In this document: positions 1 to 12,410 of the stretch, one piece after another
Layout: each line of letters starts with the position of its first letter
Position numbering within the stretch: the stretch's first letter is position 1
Assembly (NCBI RefSeq): GCF_037975245.1
Contig: NC_092573.1
Coordinates: forward strand, 18,114,265-18,178,264
From: Apostichopus japonicus
Taxonomy: Eukaryota > Echinodermata > Holothuroidea > Aspidochirotida > Stichopodidae
Direction: 5' to 3'
Length of the DNA stretch: 64,000 nt
Notes under the pieces: generated by a model
Databases searched by the model: none
What the model saw: the letters and a program-made list of their open reading frames with translations, nothing else
Told to the model about the DNA's origin: nothing
Made by a program: the position numbers and the translations under genes

Positions 1-3000
1 GTCATTCCACTAGTTGAGTGGGAATGAGGGGTGGGGATGATTGGAAAGCCCTAATCAGAATATATATGCTGTTGCATGTGTTGTATTCATACAATTTGAT
101 ATATCATAGAGAAAATAGGGATGTACACTGTTATGGCTTTCTCCTATTGTTTGAGAAAGATTTTTTTTACCATTTCCAACAGCATAGATTAAGGTGATGT
201 ATATTAAATGTAAAGTAGAAGTGTTTTTTTTCCAACTATTAGGGTCCCCATAATGTGTGTGAGAATTTAATGACATTCTAATATTAATTTTTGACCATCT
301 TATTTTCACCGTTTCAAAGTTTTGATGTCATTCCAAATTGATGAACTGCTTAATCTCAAATGCATCAGTGTAGAAAATGATCTTGTCCAACTTTTACAGG
401 CTCCACCCATATGTGGAACCATAATGTTGGGCAAAAGGGGGGGGGGGGGATTGCTGAAGGGGGAAACTGGGAAAGCAGCTATATGTAGGTTAGAGCTATC
501 ATTAGGATCAAATATTTGAAAGCATAGGATTTTATGTGTATTCATCCTTGTTGAATGGGATGGAGGGTCGGGGAGGGGTGGTGGGTGTCCAATTGACTTG
601 GCTGCCCTATTGGTCGTCTATTTGCTTTTCTACCTGCTACGTAAAGTTTGATATGTCCTGAAAATTACAGTTTGTACACTATCACTCTATCTAGATCATT
701 GCATGTGGCAAGTGGTGTGGGTTACTATGGAATCAGGTACCGTATACAGGGTCAGACCTCCATAACGCCCTAATAATGTGATATTATGTATAAATAATGT
801 TTTGATGTCATTTCACTAGTTGAGTGGGAATGAGGGGTGGGGATGATTGGAAAGCCCTAATCAGAATATATATGCTGTTGCATGTGCTGTATTCATACAA
901 TTTGATATATTATAGAGAAAATAGGGATGTACACTGTTATGGCTTTCTCCTATTGTTTGAGAAAGATTTTTTTTACCATTTCCAACAGCATAGATTAAGG
1001 TGATGTATATTAGATGTAATGTCAAAGGTTTTTTTTTTCAACTATTAGGGTCCCAATGTGTGTGAGAATTAATGAACAGTCTAATATTAATTTTTGACCA
1101 TCTTATTTTCACCGTTTCAAAGTTTTGATGTCATTCCAAATTGATTAACTGCTTAATCTCAAATACATCAGTGTAGAAAATGATCTTGTCCAACTTTTAC
1201 AGGCTCCACCCATATGTGGAACCATAATGTTGGGCAAAAGGGGGGGGGGGGATTGCTGAAGGGGGAAACTGGGAAAGCAGCTATATGTAGGTTAGAGCTA
1301 TCATTAGGATCAAATATTTGAAAGCATAGGATTTTATGTGTATTCATCCTTGTTGAATGGGATGGAGGGTAGGGGAGGGGTGGGGGGTGTCCAATTGACT
1401 TGGCTGCCCTATTGGTCGCCTATTTGCTTTTCTACCTGCTACGTAAAGTTTGATATGTCCTGAAAATTACAGTTTGTACACTATCACTCTATCTAGATCA
1501 TTGCATGTGGCAAGTGGTGTGGGTTACTATGGAATCAGGTACCGTATACAGGGTCAGACCTCCATAACGCCCTAATAATGTGATATTATGTATAAATAAT
1601 GTTTTGATGTCATTTCACTAGTTGAGTGGGAATGAGGGGTGGGGATGATTGGAAAGCCCTAATCAGAATATATATGCTGTTGCATGTGCTGTATTCATAC
1701 AATTTGATATATCATAGAGAAAATAGGGATGTACACTGTTTGATGGCTTTCTCCTATTGTTTGAGAAAGATTTTTTTACCATTTCCAACAGCATAGATTA
1801 AGGTGATGTATATTAAATGTAAAGTAGAAGGTTTTTTTTTCCAACTATTAGGGTCCCCATAATGTGTGTGAGAATTTAATGAACATTCTAATGTTAATTT
1901 TTGACCATCTTATTTTCACCGTTTCAAAGTTTTGATGTCATTCCAAATTGATGAACTGCTTAATCTCAAATGCATCAGTGTAGAAAATGATCTTGTCCAA
2001 CTTTTACAGGCTCCACCCATATGTGGAACCATAATGTTGGGCAAAAGGGGGGGGGGGATTGCTGAAGGGGGAAACTGGGAAAGCAGCTATATGTAGGTTA
2101 GAGCTATCATTAGGATCAAATATTTGAAAGCATAGGATTTTATGTGTATTCATCCTTGTTGAATGGGATGGAGGGTCGGGGAGGGGTGGTGGGTGTCCAA
2201 TTGACTTGGCTGCCCTATTGGTCGTCTATTTGCTTTTCTACCTGCTACGTAAAGTTTGATATGTCCTGAAAATTACAGTTTGTACACTATCACTCTATCT
2301 AGATCATTGCATGTGGCAAGTGGTGTGGGTTACTATGGAATCAGGTACCGTATACAGGGTCAGACCTCCATAACGCCCTAATAATGTGATATTATGTATA
2401 AATAATGTTTTGATGTCATTTCACTAGTTGAGTGGGAATGAGGGGTGGGGATGATTGGAAAGCCCTAATCAGAATATATATGCTGTTGCATGTGCTGTAT
2501 TCATACAATTTGATATATCATAGAGAAAATAGGGATGTACACTGTTATGGCTTTCTCCTATTGTTTGAGAAAGATTTTTTTTACCATTTCCAACAGCATA
2601 GATTAAGGTGATGTATATTAAATGTAAAGTAGAAGTGTACCTGCTACGTAAAGTTTGATATGTCCTGAAAATTACAGTTTGTACACTATCACTCTATCTA
2701 GATCATTGCATGTGGCAAGTGGTGTGGGTTACTATGGAATCAGGTACCGTATACAGGGTCAGACCTCCATAACGCCCTAATAATGTGATATTATGTATAA
2801 ATAATGTTTTGATGTCATTTCACTAGTTGAGTGGGAATGAGGGGTGGGGATGATTGGAAAGCCCTAATCAGAATATATATGCTGTTGCATGTGCTGTATT
2901 CATACAATTTGATATATCATAGAGAAAATAGGGATGTACACTGTTATGGCTTTCTCCTATTGTTTGAGAAAGATTTTTTTTACCATTTCCAACAGCATAG

Positions 3001-6000
3001 ATTAAGGTGATGTATATTAAATGTAAAGTAGAAGGGTTTTTTTTCCATCTATTAGGGTCCCCATAATGTGTGTGAGAATTTAATGAACAGTCTAATATTA
3101 ATTTTTGACCATCTTATTTTCACCGTTTCAAAGTTTTGATGTCATTCCAAATTGATGAACTGCTTAATCTCAAATGCATCAGTGTAGAAAATGATCTTGT
3201 CCAACTTTTACAGGCTCGAGCCCACCCATATGTGCAACCATAATGTTGGGCAAAAGGGAGGGGGTTGCTGGAGGGGGAAACTGGGAAAGCAGCTATATGT
3301 AGGTTTGAGCCATCATTAGGATCAAATATTTGAAAGCATAGGATTTTATGTGTATTCATCCTTGTTGAATGGGATGGAGGGTAGGGGAGGGGTGGGGGTG
3401 TCCAATTGACTTGGCTGCCCTATTGGTCGTCTATTTGCTTTTCTACCTGCTACGTAAAGTTTGATATGTCCTGAAAATTACAGTTTGTACACTATCACTC
3501 TATCTAGATCATTGCATGGGGCAAGTGGTGTGAGTTACTATGGAATCAGGTACCGTATACAGGGTCAGACCTCCATAACGCCCTAATAATGTGATATTAT
3601 GTATAAATAATGTTTTGATGTCATTTCACTAGTTGAGTGGGAATGAGGGGTGGGGATGATTGGAAAGCCCTAATCAGAATATATATGCTGTTGCATGTGC
3701 TGTATTCATACAATTTGATATATCATAGAGAAAATAGGGATGCCTGTACACTGTTATGGCTTTCTCCTATTGTTTGAGAAAGATTTTTTTTACCATTTCC
3801 AACAGCATAGATTAAGGTGATGTATATTAAATGTATTGTCAAAGGTTTTTTTTTTCAACTATTAGGGTCCCAATGTGTGTGAGAATTAATGAACAGTCTA
3901 ATATTAATTTTGGACCATCTTATTTTCACCGTTTCAAAGTTTTGATGTCATTCCAAATTGATGAACTGCTTAATCTCAAATGCATCAGTGTAGAAAATAA
4001 TCTTGTCCAACTTTTACAGGCTCCACCCATATGTGGAACCATAATGTTGGGCAAAAGGGGGGGGGGGGATTGCTGAAGGGGGAAACTGGGAAAGCAGCTA
4101 TATGTAGGTTAGAGCTATCATTAGGATCAAATATTTGAAAGCATAGGATTTTATGTGTATTCATCCTTGTTGAATGGGATGGAGGGTCGGGGAGGGGTGG
4201 GGGGTGTCCAATTGACTTGGCTGCCCTATTGGTCATCTATTTGCTTTTCTACCTGCTACGTAAAGTTTGATATGTCCTGAAAATTACAGTTTGTACACTA
4301 TCACTCTATCTAGATCATTGCATGTGGCAAGTGGTGTGGGTTACTATGGAATCAGGTACTGTATACAGGGTCAGACCTCCATAACGCCCTAATAATGTGA
4401 TATTATGTATAAATAATGTTTTGATGTCATTTCACTAGTTGAGTGGGAATGAGGGGTGGGGATGATTGGAAAGCCCTAATCAGAATATATATGCTGTTGC
4501 ATGTGCTGTATTCATACAATTTGATATATCATAGAGAAAATAGGGATGTACACTGTTATGGCTTTCTCCTATTGTTTGAGAAAGATTTTTTTTACCATTT
4601 CCAACAGCATAGATTAAGGTGATGTATATTAAATGTAATGTCAAAGGTTTTTTTTTCAACTACAAGGGTTCCAATGTGTGTGAGAATTAATGAACAGTCT
4701 AATATTAATTTTTGACCATCTTATTTTCACCGTTTCAAAGTTTTGATGTCATTCCAAATTGATGAACTGCTTAATCTCAAATGCATCAGTGTAGAAAATG
4801 ATCTTGTCCAACTTTTACAGGCTCCACCCATATGTGGAACCATAATGTTGGGCAAAAGGGAGTGGGGGGGGGGAGGGTTGCTGGAGGGGGAAACTGGGAA
4901 AGCAGCTATATGTAGGTTAGAGCTATCATTAGGATCAAATATTTGAAAGCATAGGATTTTATGTGTATTCATCCTTGTTGAATGGGATGGAGGGTCGGGG
5001 AGGGGTGGGGGGTGTCCAATTGACTTGGCTGCCCTATTGGTCGTCTATTTGCTTTTCTACCTGCTACGTAAAGTTTCATATGTCCTGAAAATTACAGTTT
5101 GTACACTATCACTCTATCTAGATCATTGTATGTGGCAAGTGGTGTGGGTTACTATGGAATCAGGTACCGTATACAGGGTCAGACCTCCATAACGCCCTAA
5201 TAATGTGATATTATGTATAAATAATGTTTTGATGTCATTTCACTAGTTGAGTGGGAATGAGGGGTGGGGATGATTGGAAAGCCCTAATCAGAATATATAT
5301 GCTGTTGCATGTGCTGTATTCATACAATTTGATATATCATAGAGAAAATAGGGATGTACACTGTTATGGCTTTCTCCTATTGTTTGAGAAAGATTTTTTT
5401 TACCATTTCCAACAGCATAGATTAAGGTGATGTATATTAAATTTAAAGTAGAAGGTTTTTTTTTCAACTATTAGGGTCCCCATAATGTGTGTGAGAATTT
5501 AATGAACAGTCTAATATTAATTTTTGACCATCTTATTTTCACCGTTTCAAAGTATTGATGTCATTCCAAATTGATGAACTGCTTAATCTCAAATGCATCA
5601 GTGTAGAAAATGATCTTGTCCAACTTTTACAGGCTCCACCCATATGTGCAACCATAATGTTGGGCAAAAGGGAGGGGGTTGCTGGAGGGGGAAACTGGGA
5701 AAGCAGCTATATGTAGGTTAGAGCTATCACTAGGATCAAATATTTGAAAGCATAGGATTTTATGTGTATTCATCCTTGTTGAATGGGATGGAGGGTAGGG
5801 GAGGGGTGGGGGGTGTCCAATTGACTTGGCTGCCCTATTGGTCGTCTATTTGCTTTTCTACCTGCTACGTAAAGTTTGATATGTCCTGAAAATTACAGTT
5901 TGTACACTATCACTCTATCTAGATCATTGCATGTGGCAAGTGGTGTGAGTTACTATGGAATCAGGTACCGTATACAGGGTCAGACCTCCATAACGCCCTA

Positions 6001-7337
6001 ATAATGTGATATTATGTATAAATAATGTTTTGATGTCATTTCACTAGTTGAGTGGGAATGAGGGGTGGGGATGATTGGAAAGCCCTAATCAGAATATATA
6101 TGCTGTTGCATGTGCTGTATTCATACAATTTGATATATCATAGAGAAAATAGGGATGTACACTGTTATGGCTTTCTCCTATTGTTTGAGAAAGATTTTTT
6201 TTACCATTTCCAACAGCATAGATTAAGGTGATGTATATTAAATGTAAAGTAGAAGGGTTTTTTTTCCAACTATTAGGGTCCCCATAATGTGTGTGAGAAT
6301 TTAATGAACAGTCTAATATTAATTTTTGACCATCTTATTTTCACCGTTTCAAAGTTTTGATGTCATTCCAAATTGATGAACTGCTTAATCTCAAATGCAT
6401 CAGTGTAGAAAATGATCTTGTCCAACTTTTACAGGCTCCACCCATATGTGCAACCATAATGTTGGGCAAAAGGGAGGGGGTTGCTGGAGGGGGAAACTGG
6501 GAAAGCAGCTATATGTAGAGCTATCATTAGGATCAAATATTTGAAAGCATAGGATTTTATGTGTATTCATCCTTGTTGAATGGGATGGAGGGTAGGGGAG
6601 GGGTGGGGGGTGTCCAATTGACTTGGCTGCCCTATTGGTTGTCTATTTGCTTTTCTACCTGCTACGTAAAGTTTGATATGTCCTGAAAATTACAGTTTGT
6701 ACACTATCACTCTATCTAGATCATTGCATGTGGCAAGTGGTGTGGGTTACTATGGAATCAGGTACCGTATACAGGGTCAGACCTCCATAACGCCCTAATA
6801 ATGTGATATTATGTATAAATAATGTTTTGATGTCATTTCGCTAGTTGAGTGGGAATGAGGGGTGGGGATGATTGGAAAGCCCTAATCAGAATATATATGC
6901 TGTTGCATGTGCTGTATTCATACAATTTGATATATCATAGAGAAAATAGGGATGTACACTGTTATGGCTTTCTCCTATTGTTTGAGAAAGATTTTTTTAC
7001 CATTTCCAACAGCATAGATTAAGGTGATGTATATTAAATGTAAAGTAGAAGTTTTTTTTCCAACTATTAGGGTCCCCATAATGTGTGTGAGAATTTAATG
7101 AACATTCTAATATTAATTTTTGACCATCTTATTTTCACCGTTTCAAAGTTTTGATGTCATTCCAAATTGATGAACTGCTTAATCTCAAATACATCAGTGT
7201 AGAAAATGATCTTGTCCAACTTTTACAGGCTCCACCTATATGTGGGTGTAGCCATCATGTGGGGCAATAAGGGGGGGGGGTTGCTGGAGGGGGAAACTGG
7301 GAAAGCAGCTATATGTAGGTTAGAGCTATTGCTAGTA
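1..7337 (+). repeat. Satellite array 1, ~0.8 kb monomer, about nine copies
   Basis: Head-to-tail tandem array. The landmark GTCATTYCACTAGTTGAGTG recurs at 1, 807, 1609, 2415, 2814, 3620, 4426, 5234, 6035 and 6832, giving spacings of 797-808 bp plus one 399-bp partial copy (2415-2814). Copies look well over 90% identical by eye. Each full monomer has a length-variable G-run, a T-run and a run around GGTACCGTATACAGGGTCAG. The last copy breaks off near 7337, where unrelated sequence begins. No reading frame longer than about 85 codons is kept across copies, and frames are broken by the G-run, so the monomer is judged non-coding. The same monomer forms an array of opposite orientation at 17015-29835. 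Confidence 0.97.
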
Positions 7338-7640
7338 CCCCCACACACTATACTGTTTACCAAGATTTATGTAGGTTGACTAGTTTCTTGTCTGAGATAA
7401 GATGTAAAGGCTGAAAAATATTAATTCAAAGACTTGTTTTCAATAAAAAACACATATTCAAGTTCAGACATAGAAACTACCTTGAGTTGCCACTTCCAAT
7501 ATTCACATAAAAGGACTCCAAAGTTAAAACAATTCTCCAATATAAAAATCAGTGCCCCCACACACTATACTGTAGATCAAGATTGATATAAGGTGTGCTG
7601 TTTCTTGTCTGAAATATGAGGTAAAAGTCTGTGGGAACAG
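7338..7640 (+). repeat. ~206-bp direct repeat, two diverged copies
   Basis: CCCCACACACTATACTGT occurs at about 7350 and 7557, each followed by similar text (ATCAAGATT.., then TTTCTTGTCTGA). Related copies lie in the same orientation at 16170-16510, so this is a separate family that borders both satellite arrays. Nothing coding was seen. Confidence 0.75.
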
Positions 7641-7689
7641 GAACGCTTTTAAAACTATATTACTACTGGATCTAATTTAAGGATACAAT

Positions 7690-8535
7690 AACTTTTGCAT
7701 ATTGAAGGGTGCATCAAAGTATATACAAAGTTATCTCATGTACACATATCTTTGAATTCTTTCTGAAATTGTTTTTATCATATACCAGTACATTTGAGAG
7801 TTATTTTTGAAATTCATTGTATTCAAGCAATGCATACATATTACAGAAACACACATTAGTATTAGAACCAGTCCCCCTATTGAGGTATGTGTGCAGACAG
7901 CTCACAGTTTTAATCACTGACATGAATTTCTTATTTTGTCAAGATATCATGAAACCTATATAAACTGCATTACTACTGTGTCTATTTTAAAGGTACAATC
8001 ATAATTTTGAATAATGAAGGGTGCATTAAAGTATATGCTAAGTTATCTCATCCCTTTTGGAAAACACTGATGGAATTCTGAAAAAGTAAACGGTGAGGTT
8101 ACCTAGCTGGTCTTTTCAATGCGTGAGTAGGAAACTGGTCTTTAATTGGCATTACAACAAACTTGGTATACCTTGCAAAATACTGAAAAGTTAACATGTA
8201 CACATATCTTTGACTTCTTTCTGAAATTGTTTTTATCATATACCAGTTCATTTGAGAGTTATGTTTGAAATTCATTGTATTGAAGCAATGCATGTATATT
8301 ACAGGAACACACATTAGTATTAGAACCAGTTACACTGTTGAGTAATGTGTGCAGGGTGCATCAAAGTATATACAAAGTTATCTCATCCACTATTGGAAAA
8401 CACTGATGGAAATTCGGAAAAAGAAAACGTTGAGGGTACCTAGCTAGTCTTTTCAATGCGTGAGTAGGAAACTGGTCTTAAATTGGCATTACACAAACTT
8501 GGTATACCTTGCAAAATACTGAAAAGTTAAGGTCA
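7690..8535 (+). repeat. ~337-bp tandem duplication
   Basis: The block with GGTGCATYAAAGTATAT, TCTTTTCAATGCGTGAGTAG and TTGGTATACCTTGCAAAAT is present at 8017-8194 and again at 8354-8529. The intervening part (ACACATATCTTTGA to AGAACCAGT) is present at 7742-7875 and 8198-8330. The copies are clearly diverged. No gene was seen. Confidence 0.85.
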
Positions 8536-8925
8536 ATACTTGGGAAAACATGGGATGAGGTGGTCTATATCAGTGAGCTAAATGCGCGGCTAATTCCATG
8601 CTATCTTTGAATTATACTCTTTGAATTATAGTTGCATATATGTCATAAATGGGCGTAGGAATGATTTGTGTGCACCCTACTTGGCTTATAACTGCATTTG
8701 TGAAGATCGATGCTGTCATAGTGACTAAAACAGTCCATTTGAGTGCATTCAGGGTAGATGTACAGAGCTCCCAACTGACCCTCATTTCGCGGGTTGGACC
8801 CGCATTCTAACACCCAAACCCGCTGACCCGCGCAAGTGTCCGAAAAACCCGCATTGTCATTGTCAAGTATACATAAAAAAATTGCATCAAATTTTGACTT
8901 AGCAACCATCATTTCTTTAGCATTT
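8536..8925. other. Spacer without recognisable gene
   Basis: Single-copy sequence as far as can be seen. Several GGACCCGC/ACCCGC patches around 8795-8860 make it locally GC-rich. The only frames are short and show no domain. Confidence 0.5.
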
Positions 8926-8933
8926 AGCATAAT

Positions 8934-9657
8934 GGTTACATCTCTATGTTCCGACGTCTCTATGTTCCGACGTCTCTATGTTCCGACATCTCTATGTTCC
9001 GACATCTCTATGTTCCGACGTCTCTATGTTCCAACAATTTTTTTGGACTCTAATTTTTTTTACCCAAATTTTTTCGGACTCAATTTTTTGGACCAAAATT
9101 GTTGACCAACATGTTTTCGGACCAACTTTTTTCGGACCAAAATTATTTTAGACCAACATATTTTTATGACCAATTTTTTTTTGGACCAAAATTTTTGACA
9201 CCAACATGTTTTCGGACCAACTTTTTTCGGACCAAAATTTTTTTTGACCAAACTGATTTTGGTCCCAAAAAGTTTGAGTACAAACAATTAAATTTCGGGT
9301 CACAAGCAATTTTCGGTCACAAGCACTATTTGGGTCATAACAAACTTTGGGCCCTTTTTTTCCTGAAAAAAATTTGGTGCGTCCAAAAAATTGTGTCCCC
9401 AAAAAGGTAGGTCAGAAAAATTGTTGGTCCAAAAAAATTGAGTCCCCCCCAAAAAAATTGGGTCCCAAAAAATTTGGGGCCCAAAAAATTAAGTCCCCCC
9501 AAAAAATTTGGTCCGAAAAATGGGGGACAAAAAATATTGAGTCTCCCAAAAAAAATTGGGTCCGAAAAAATTTGGGTCAAAAAAATTAGAGTCCAAACAA
9601 TTTGTCGGAACATAGAGACGGCGGAACATAGAGACGTCGGAACATAGGGATGTCACC
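8934..9657. mobile_element. Fold-back (giant hairpin) DNA element, copy 1
   Basis: 724-bp element flanked by the perfect 8-bp direct repeat AGCATAAT (8926-8933 and 9658-9665). The left end reads GGTTACATCTCTATGTTCC; the right end is the inverse of GGTGACATCCCTATGTTCC. The 16-mer TCTCTATGTTCCGACG is tandemly repeated about six times inside the left end, and its inverse three times at the right end. The interior consists of short degenerate units: T-runs followed by GGACC or GACCAA in the left half, and GGTCC followed by A-runs in the right half. The whole element is therefore a long imperfect palindrome. It has no transposase, so it is non-autonomous. An 8-bp TSD fits hAT-, P- or Merlin-type transposition; the superfamily is not settled. 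Open frames here only translate the low-complexity repeat. Confidence 0.93.
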
Positions 9658-9665
9658 AGCATAAT

Positions 9666-10622
9666 AGAGTATAAAACCTCCTTTACAGCATCATTTGAAC
9701 CACAAATTAGCCTATATTTCTTTTCATTGGGGTGAGCAGCGAACATTTTCATGCCACGGGAAGAATGAATTATCACCTACTATTCAATTTATTGATGTTA
9801 CACACAAAAAAATGCATATTTCTCAGAAAATATTGGGTGACAAAAGAATTCAAAATGGGGGACACCCCCTCCCCTTATAACCCTCCCCCAGGACGGCGAT
9901 TCGTGGCATGGACCCGCATTTGCCTTCTCAAGAGTTGGGAGCTATGGGTGTATGTCTTCGAACACAAATAGGTTTCTCTCCATGCCATATGTAGCACAGA
10001 GAACATATCCCTGTAGAATCTTTGCCCTCTTTCAGCTGATCACTTAACTGACCTCCAAGGTAATAACACCTCTGCATTAGTATGACCTTGGCCATACTCA
10101 CAACACACTCAGTGACCATCAGCTACTTCAGGCCTTTTCATACAGTTTATATTCACACAGTGCAAACAATAACAATGTGTTAAGTCATCATATGCATGTG
10201 TATAGCCTATGCTTGCAGTGTGGCTATGTTATAACAGGTGAACATGTATTGCAGGGATGAAATGTTGAAATTAAGTTAATGGACCATGAACATTTCATTT
10301 TGTTTAAATTTCCAAGGAATAGGGATTGTAGTAGCTCTAGGCCTATAGTCAACCAGCTTAGCTTTGAGCAGAAGCAAAAAATGCAGGATTAACACATTTT
10401 TTTTATAAGTTTTAGCTGGTGAATGTGCCAAGCAAGTCTGTAGCAACTTCCCAGGCTAAGCAAACTGTATGTAATTATGTACTAAGCAAACTAGACATAG
10501 TATGGGAGCCTCTATGACCATATTGTGTGTTATACCAGTTAAGCAAGCTTTATCCTGTAGTTTGTCACATCAACTTCAGTTGTCGGGTTTGGACCCCAGA
10601 ATTCCCTGAAAGACCCCCAATA
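9666..10622. other. Spacer between the two fold-back elements
   Basis: About 950 bp of ordinary AT-rich sequence with a C-rich patch near 9865-9895 and one TAGGCCTA at 10338. No domain, splice-framed frame or repeat was recognised. Confidence 0.5.
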
Positions 10623-10630
10623 CAGGTGAC

Positions 10631-11289
10631 GGTTACATCTCTATGTTCCGACGTCTCTATGTTCCGACGTCTCTATGTTCCGACGTCTCTATGTTCCGAC
10701 GTCTCTATGTTCCGACAAATTGTTTGGACTCTAATTTTTTTGACCAAAATTTTTTTCGGACCCATTTTTTTGTGACCCATTTTTTGCCGGACCCTATTCT
10801 TTTTGGACCCAATATTTTCGGACCCATTATTTCGGGCTCATTTTTTTGGACCCAATTTTTTGGACCTAATTTTTGTGGACCCAATTTGTGGGGACCCATT
10901 TTTTCGGACTTAATTTTTTGGGACCCATTTTTTGGGGACCTAATTAGGGGTCAGGGAAAAAATTGGCCAGAAATCATGTTGGTGCAAAAGTTGGGTCCCA
11001 AAAAAATTTGGGTCCGAAAAATTTTGGTCCAAAATAGTTGGGGTCCCAAGAAACATTGGTCAGAAAGAAATTTGGTCGGAAAACATGTTGGTAAAAATTT
11101 TGCACAAAAAAATATGGGTCCAAAAAATTGTGTCCCAAAAATTGTGGTCCAAAAAAATGGGGTCCGAAAAAAAATTGGGTCACAAATAGGGTCCGACTAA
11201 AATTTGGTCAAAAAAAATTAGAGTCCAAACAATTTGTCGGAACATAGAGACGTCGGAACATAGAGACGTCGGAACATAGGGATGTCACC
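10631..11289. mobile_element. Fold-back (giant hairpin) DNA element, copy 2
   Basis: 659-bp second copy, flanked by a different perfect 8-bp repeat, CAGGTGAC (10623-10630 and 11290-11297), so it is an independent insertion. The end sequences match copy 1. Here the 16-mer TCTCTATGTTCCGACG occurs five times on the left and three times (inverted) on the right. Just inside, the left arm text CAAATTGTTTGGACTC is mirrored on the right as GAGTCCAAACAATTTG, so the paired arm extends well beyond 100 bp. The T-run/GGACC units of the left half switch to GGTCC/A-run units near 10935-10980. No transposase is encoded. Confidence 0.94.
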
Positions 11290-11297
11290 CAGGTGAC

Positions 11298-11918
11298 ACC
11301 TTATCTTGCACATGGACCAAACTGTGGCAAAAGGAAGTTATAAGAAGAGAAAAAGTTGCAATGTTCCTTGTCTGGAAGGGGCTGTTTAGTCACCACGCAG
11401 CTGATTCAGTTAGTTCAGTTACAGTAGTTCAGACAAACCATTAACCAAAATGCCTGTTCATGAGATTACAAAAAAAAAATGAATATAAAGGACAAGAGTA
11501 TGGTTGAATAGGTTTCATCATCAGGTTCCTTTCCCCCTTCCCTCTCATCATACATTGTACATTATTGAAACTTGGTCATAAGGAGCTGCTACTAGTGGGT
11601 CTTATGCAGCCTTGAGTGACCAAATCCACTTTTCACATCACATCACATTACCAGTGAGCTACTTTGGCTTCTACTGTACTATTTATCATACCCCTAACCT
11701 ATCTGTCTCTCAAGCTAACCTCAGAAACCAAAGCCTGGCAGTCATCTTACAGTAAAACTATAGGCTTTGGGTACATACATAGTCCATTTACAATCCACTA
11801 TACTCTCCTTGAAAATGAAAACAGCTAATGAAATATTTATGACCTCTGTTGTAAAGTATAACTGAGCTAGCTAGGTCTTTATGGTAGGCTCTCAGTATCA
11901 AATCGTGGGCAATTGACA
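11298..11918. other. Spacer without recognisable gene
   Basis: Ordinary non-repetitive sequence. No splice-framed coding region, RNA gene or repeat was recognised. Confidence 0.45.
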
Positions 11919-11962
11919 TACCAGGCGCGTATCCAGGGGGGGTGTGGGGGCACGTGCCCCCC

Positions 11963-12125
11963 AGGTAAGAAAAAGAAGAGAGAAAAAAAGAGAGAAGAAA
12001 AAAGGAAAAAAGAGGGGGAAAAAGAGGAGGAAGGAGAGGAAAGAAGGGAAAAGAAAGAGGAAAGAGAGAAAGGAGAAAAAGGAGAGAACAGAAGAAAAAC
12101 CCCAAGACACCAGGAAGAGAAAGAG
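11963..12125 (+). repeat. Long homopurine (GA-rich) tract
   Basis: About 160 bases almost without pyrimidines, made of GA, GGA and A-runs. It is part of the CAGG element; the equivalent tract appears as pyrimidines at 63470-63625. It could form triplex (H-DNA) structures (inference). The Lys/Glu/Arg-rich and Phe/Leu/Ser-rich open frames across it are composition artefacts. Confidence 0.85.
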
Positions 12126-12261
12126 GAACAGTGACATAATTACAGCACTGATCCCTATTATATACACAGGGTAGTCAGTGACGGATCGAGAAGGGGCGTC
12201 CACCTCAGACTACCCCTTACACCGACAACTCCATTTTTGACATTTCCATTTTCCTCTCACT

Positions 12262-12410
12262 AATGTTTATATATATATATATATTTATATATATATGCTA
12301 TATATGTATATATATATATATGCTATATATATATATATGCTATATATATATATATGCTATAGATATATATATGCTATATATATATATATATGCTATATAT
12401 AGTATATCAT
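12262..12410. repeat. TA microsatellite with interspersed GCTATA units
   Basis: ATATAT runs are broken regularly by TGCTATA. It lies inside the CAGG element; a much shorter TA patch sits at the corresponding place near 63284-63303. Confidence 0.9.

Noticed and set aside
306-5000. Repeated ~80-codon frames in satellite monomers (both strands)
   Set aside because: They are broken by the variable G-run and absent from several monomers, with no sign of codon-level constraint.
8938-9030. Regular 16-bp repeats suggestive of a CRISPR array
   Set aside because: Units are directly adjacent without spacers, occur inverted at the other end, and are bounded by a TSD; the genome is eukaryotic.
9060-11200. 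Many open frames rich in Phe-Gly-Pro and Lys-Lys across the fold-back elements, on both strands
   Set aside because: They translate the T-run/GGACC repeat in whichever frame lacks stops, differ between copies and have no start context or domain.
11788-12203. Long Phe/Leu/Ser or Lys/Glu frames around the purine tract, likewise at 63326-63708
   Set aside because: Low-complexity composition artefacts inside a transposon.
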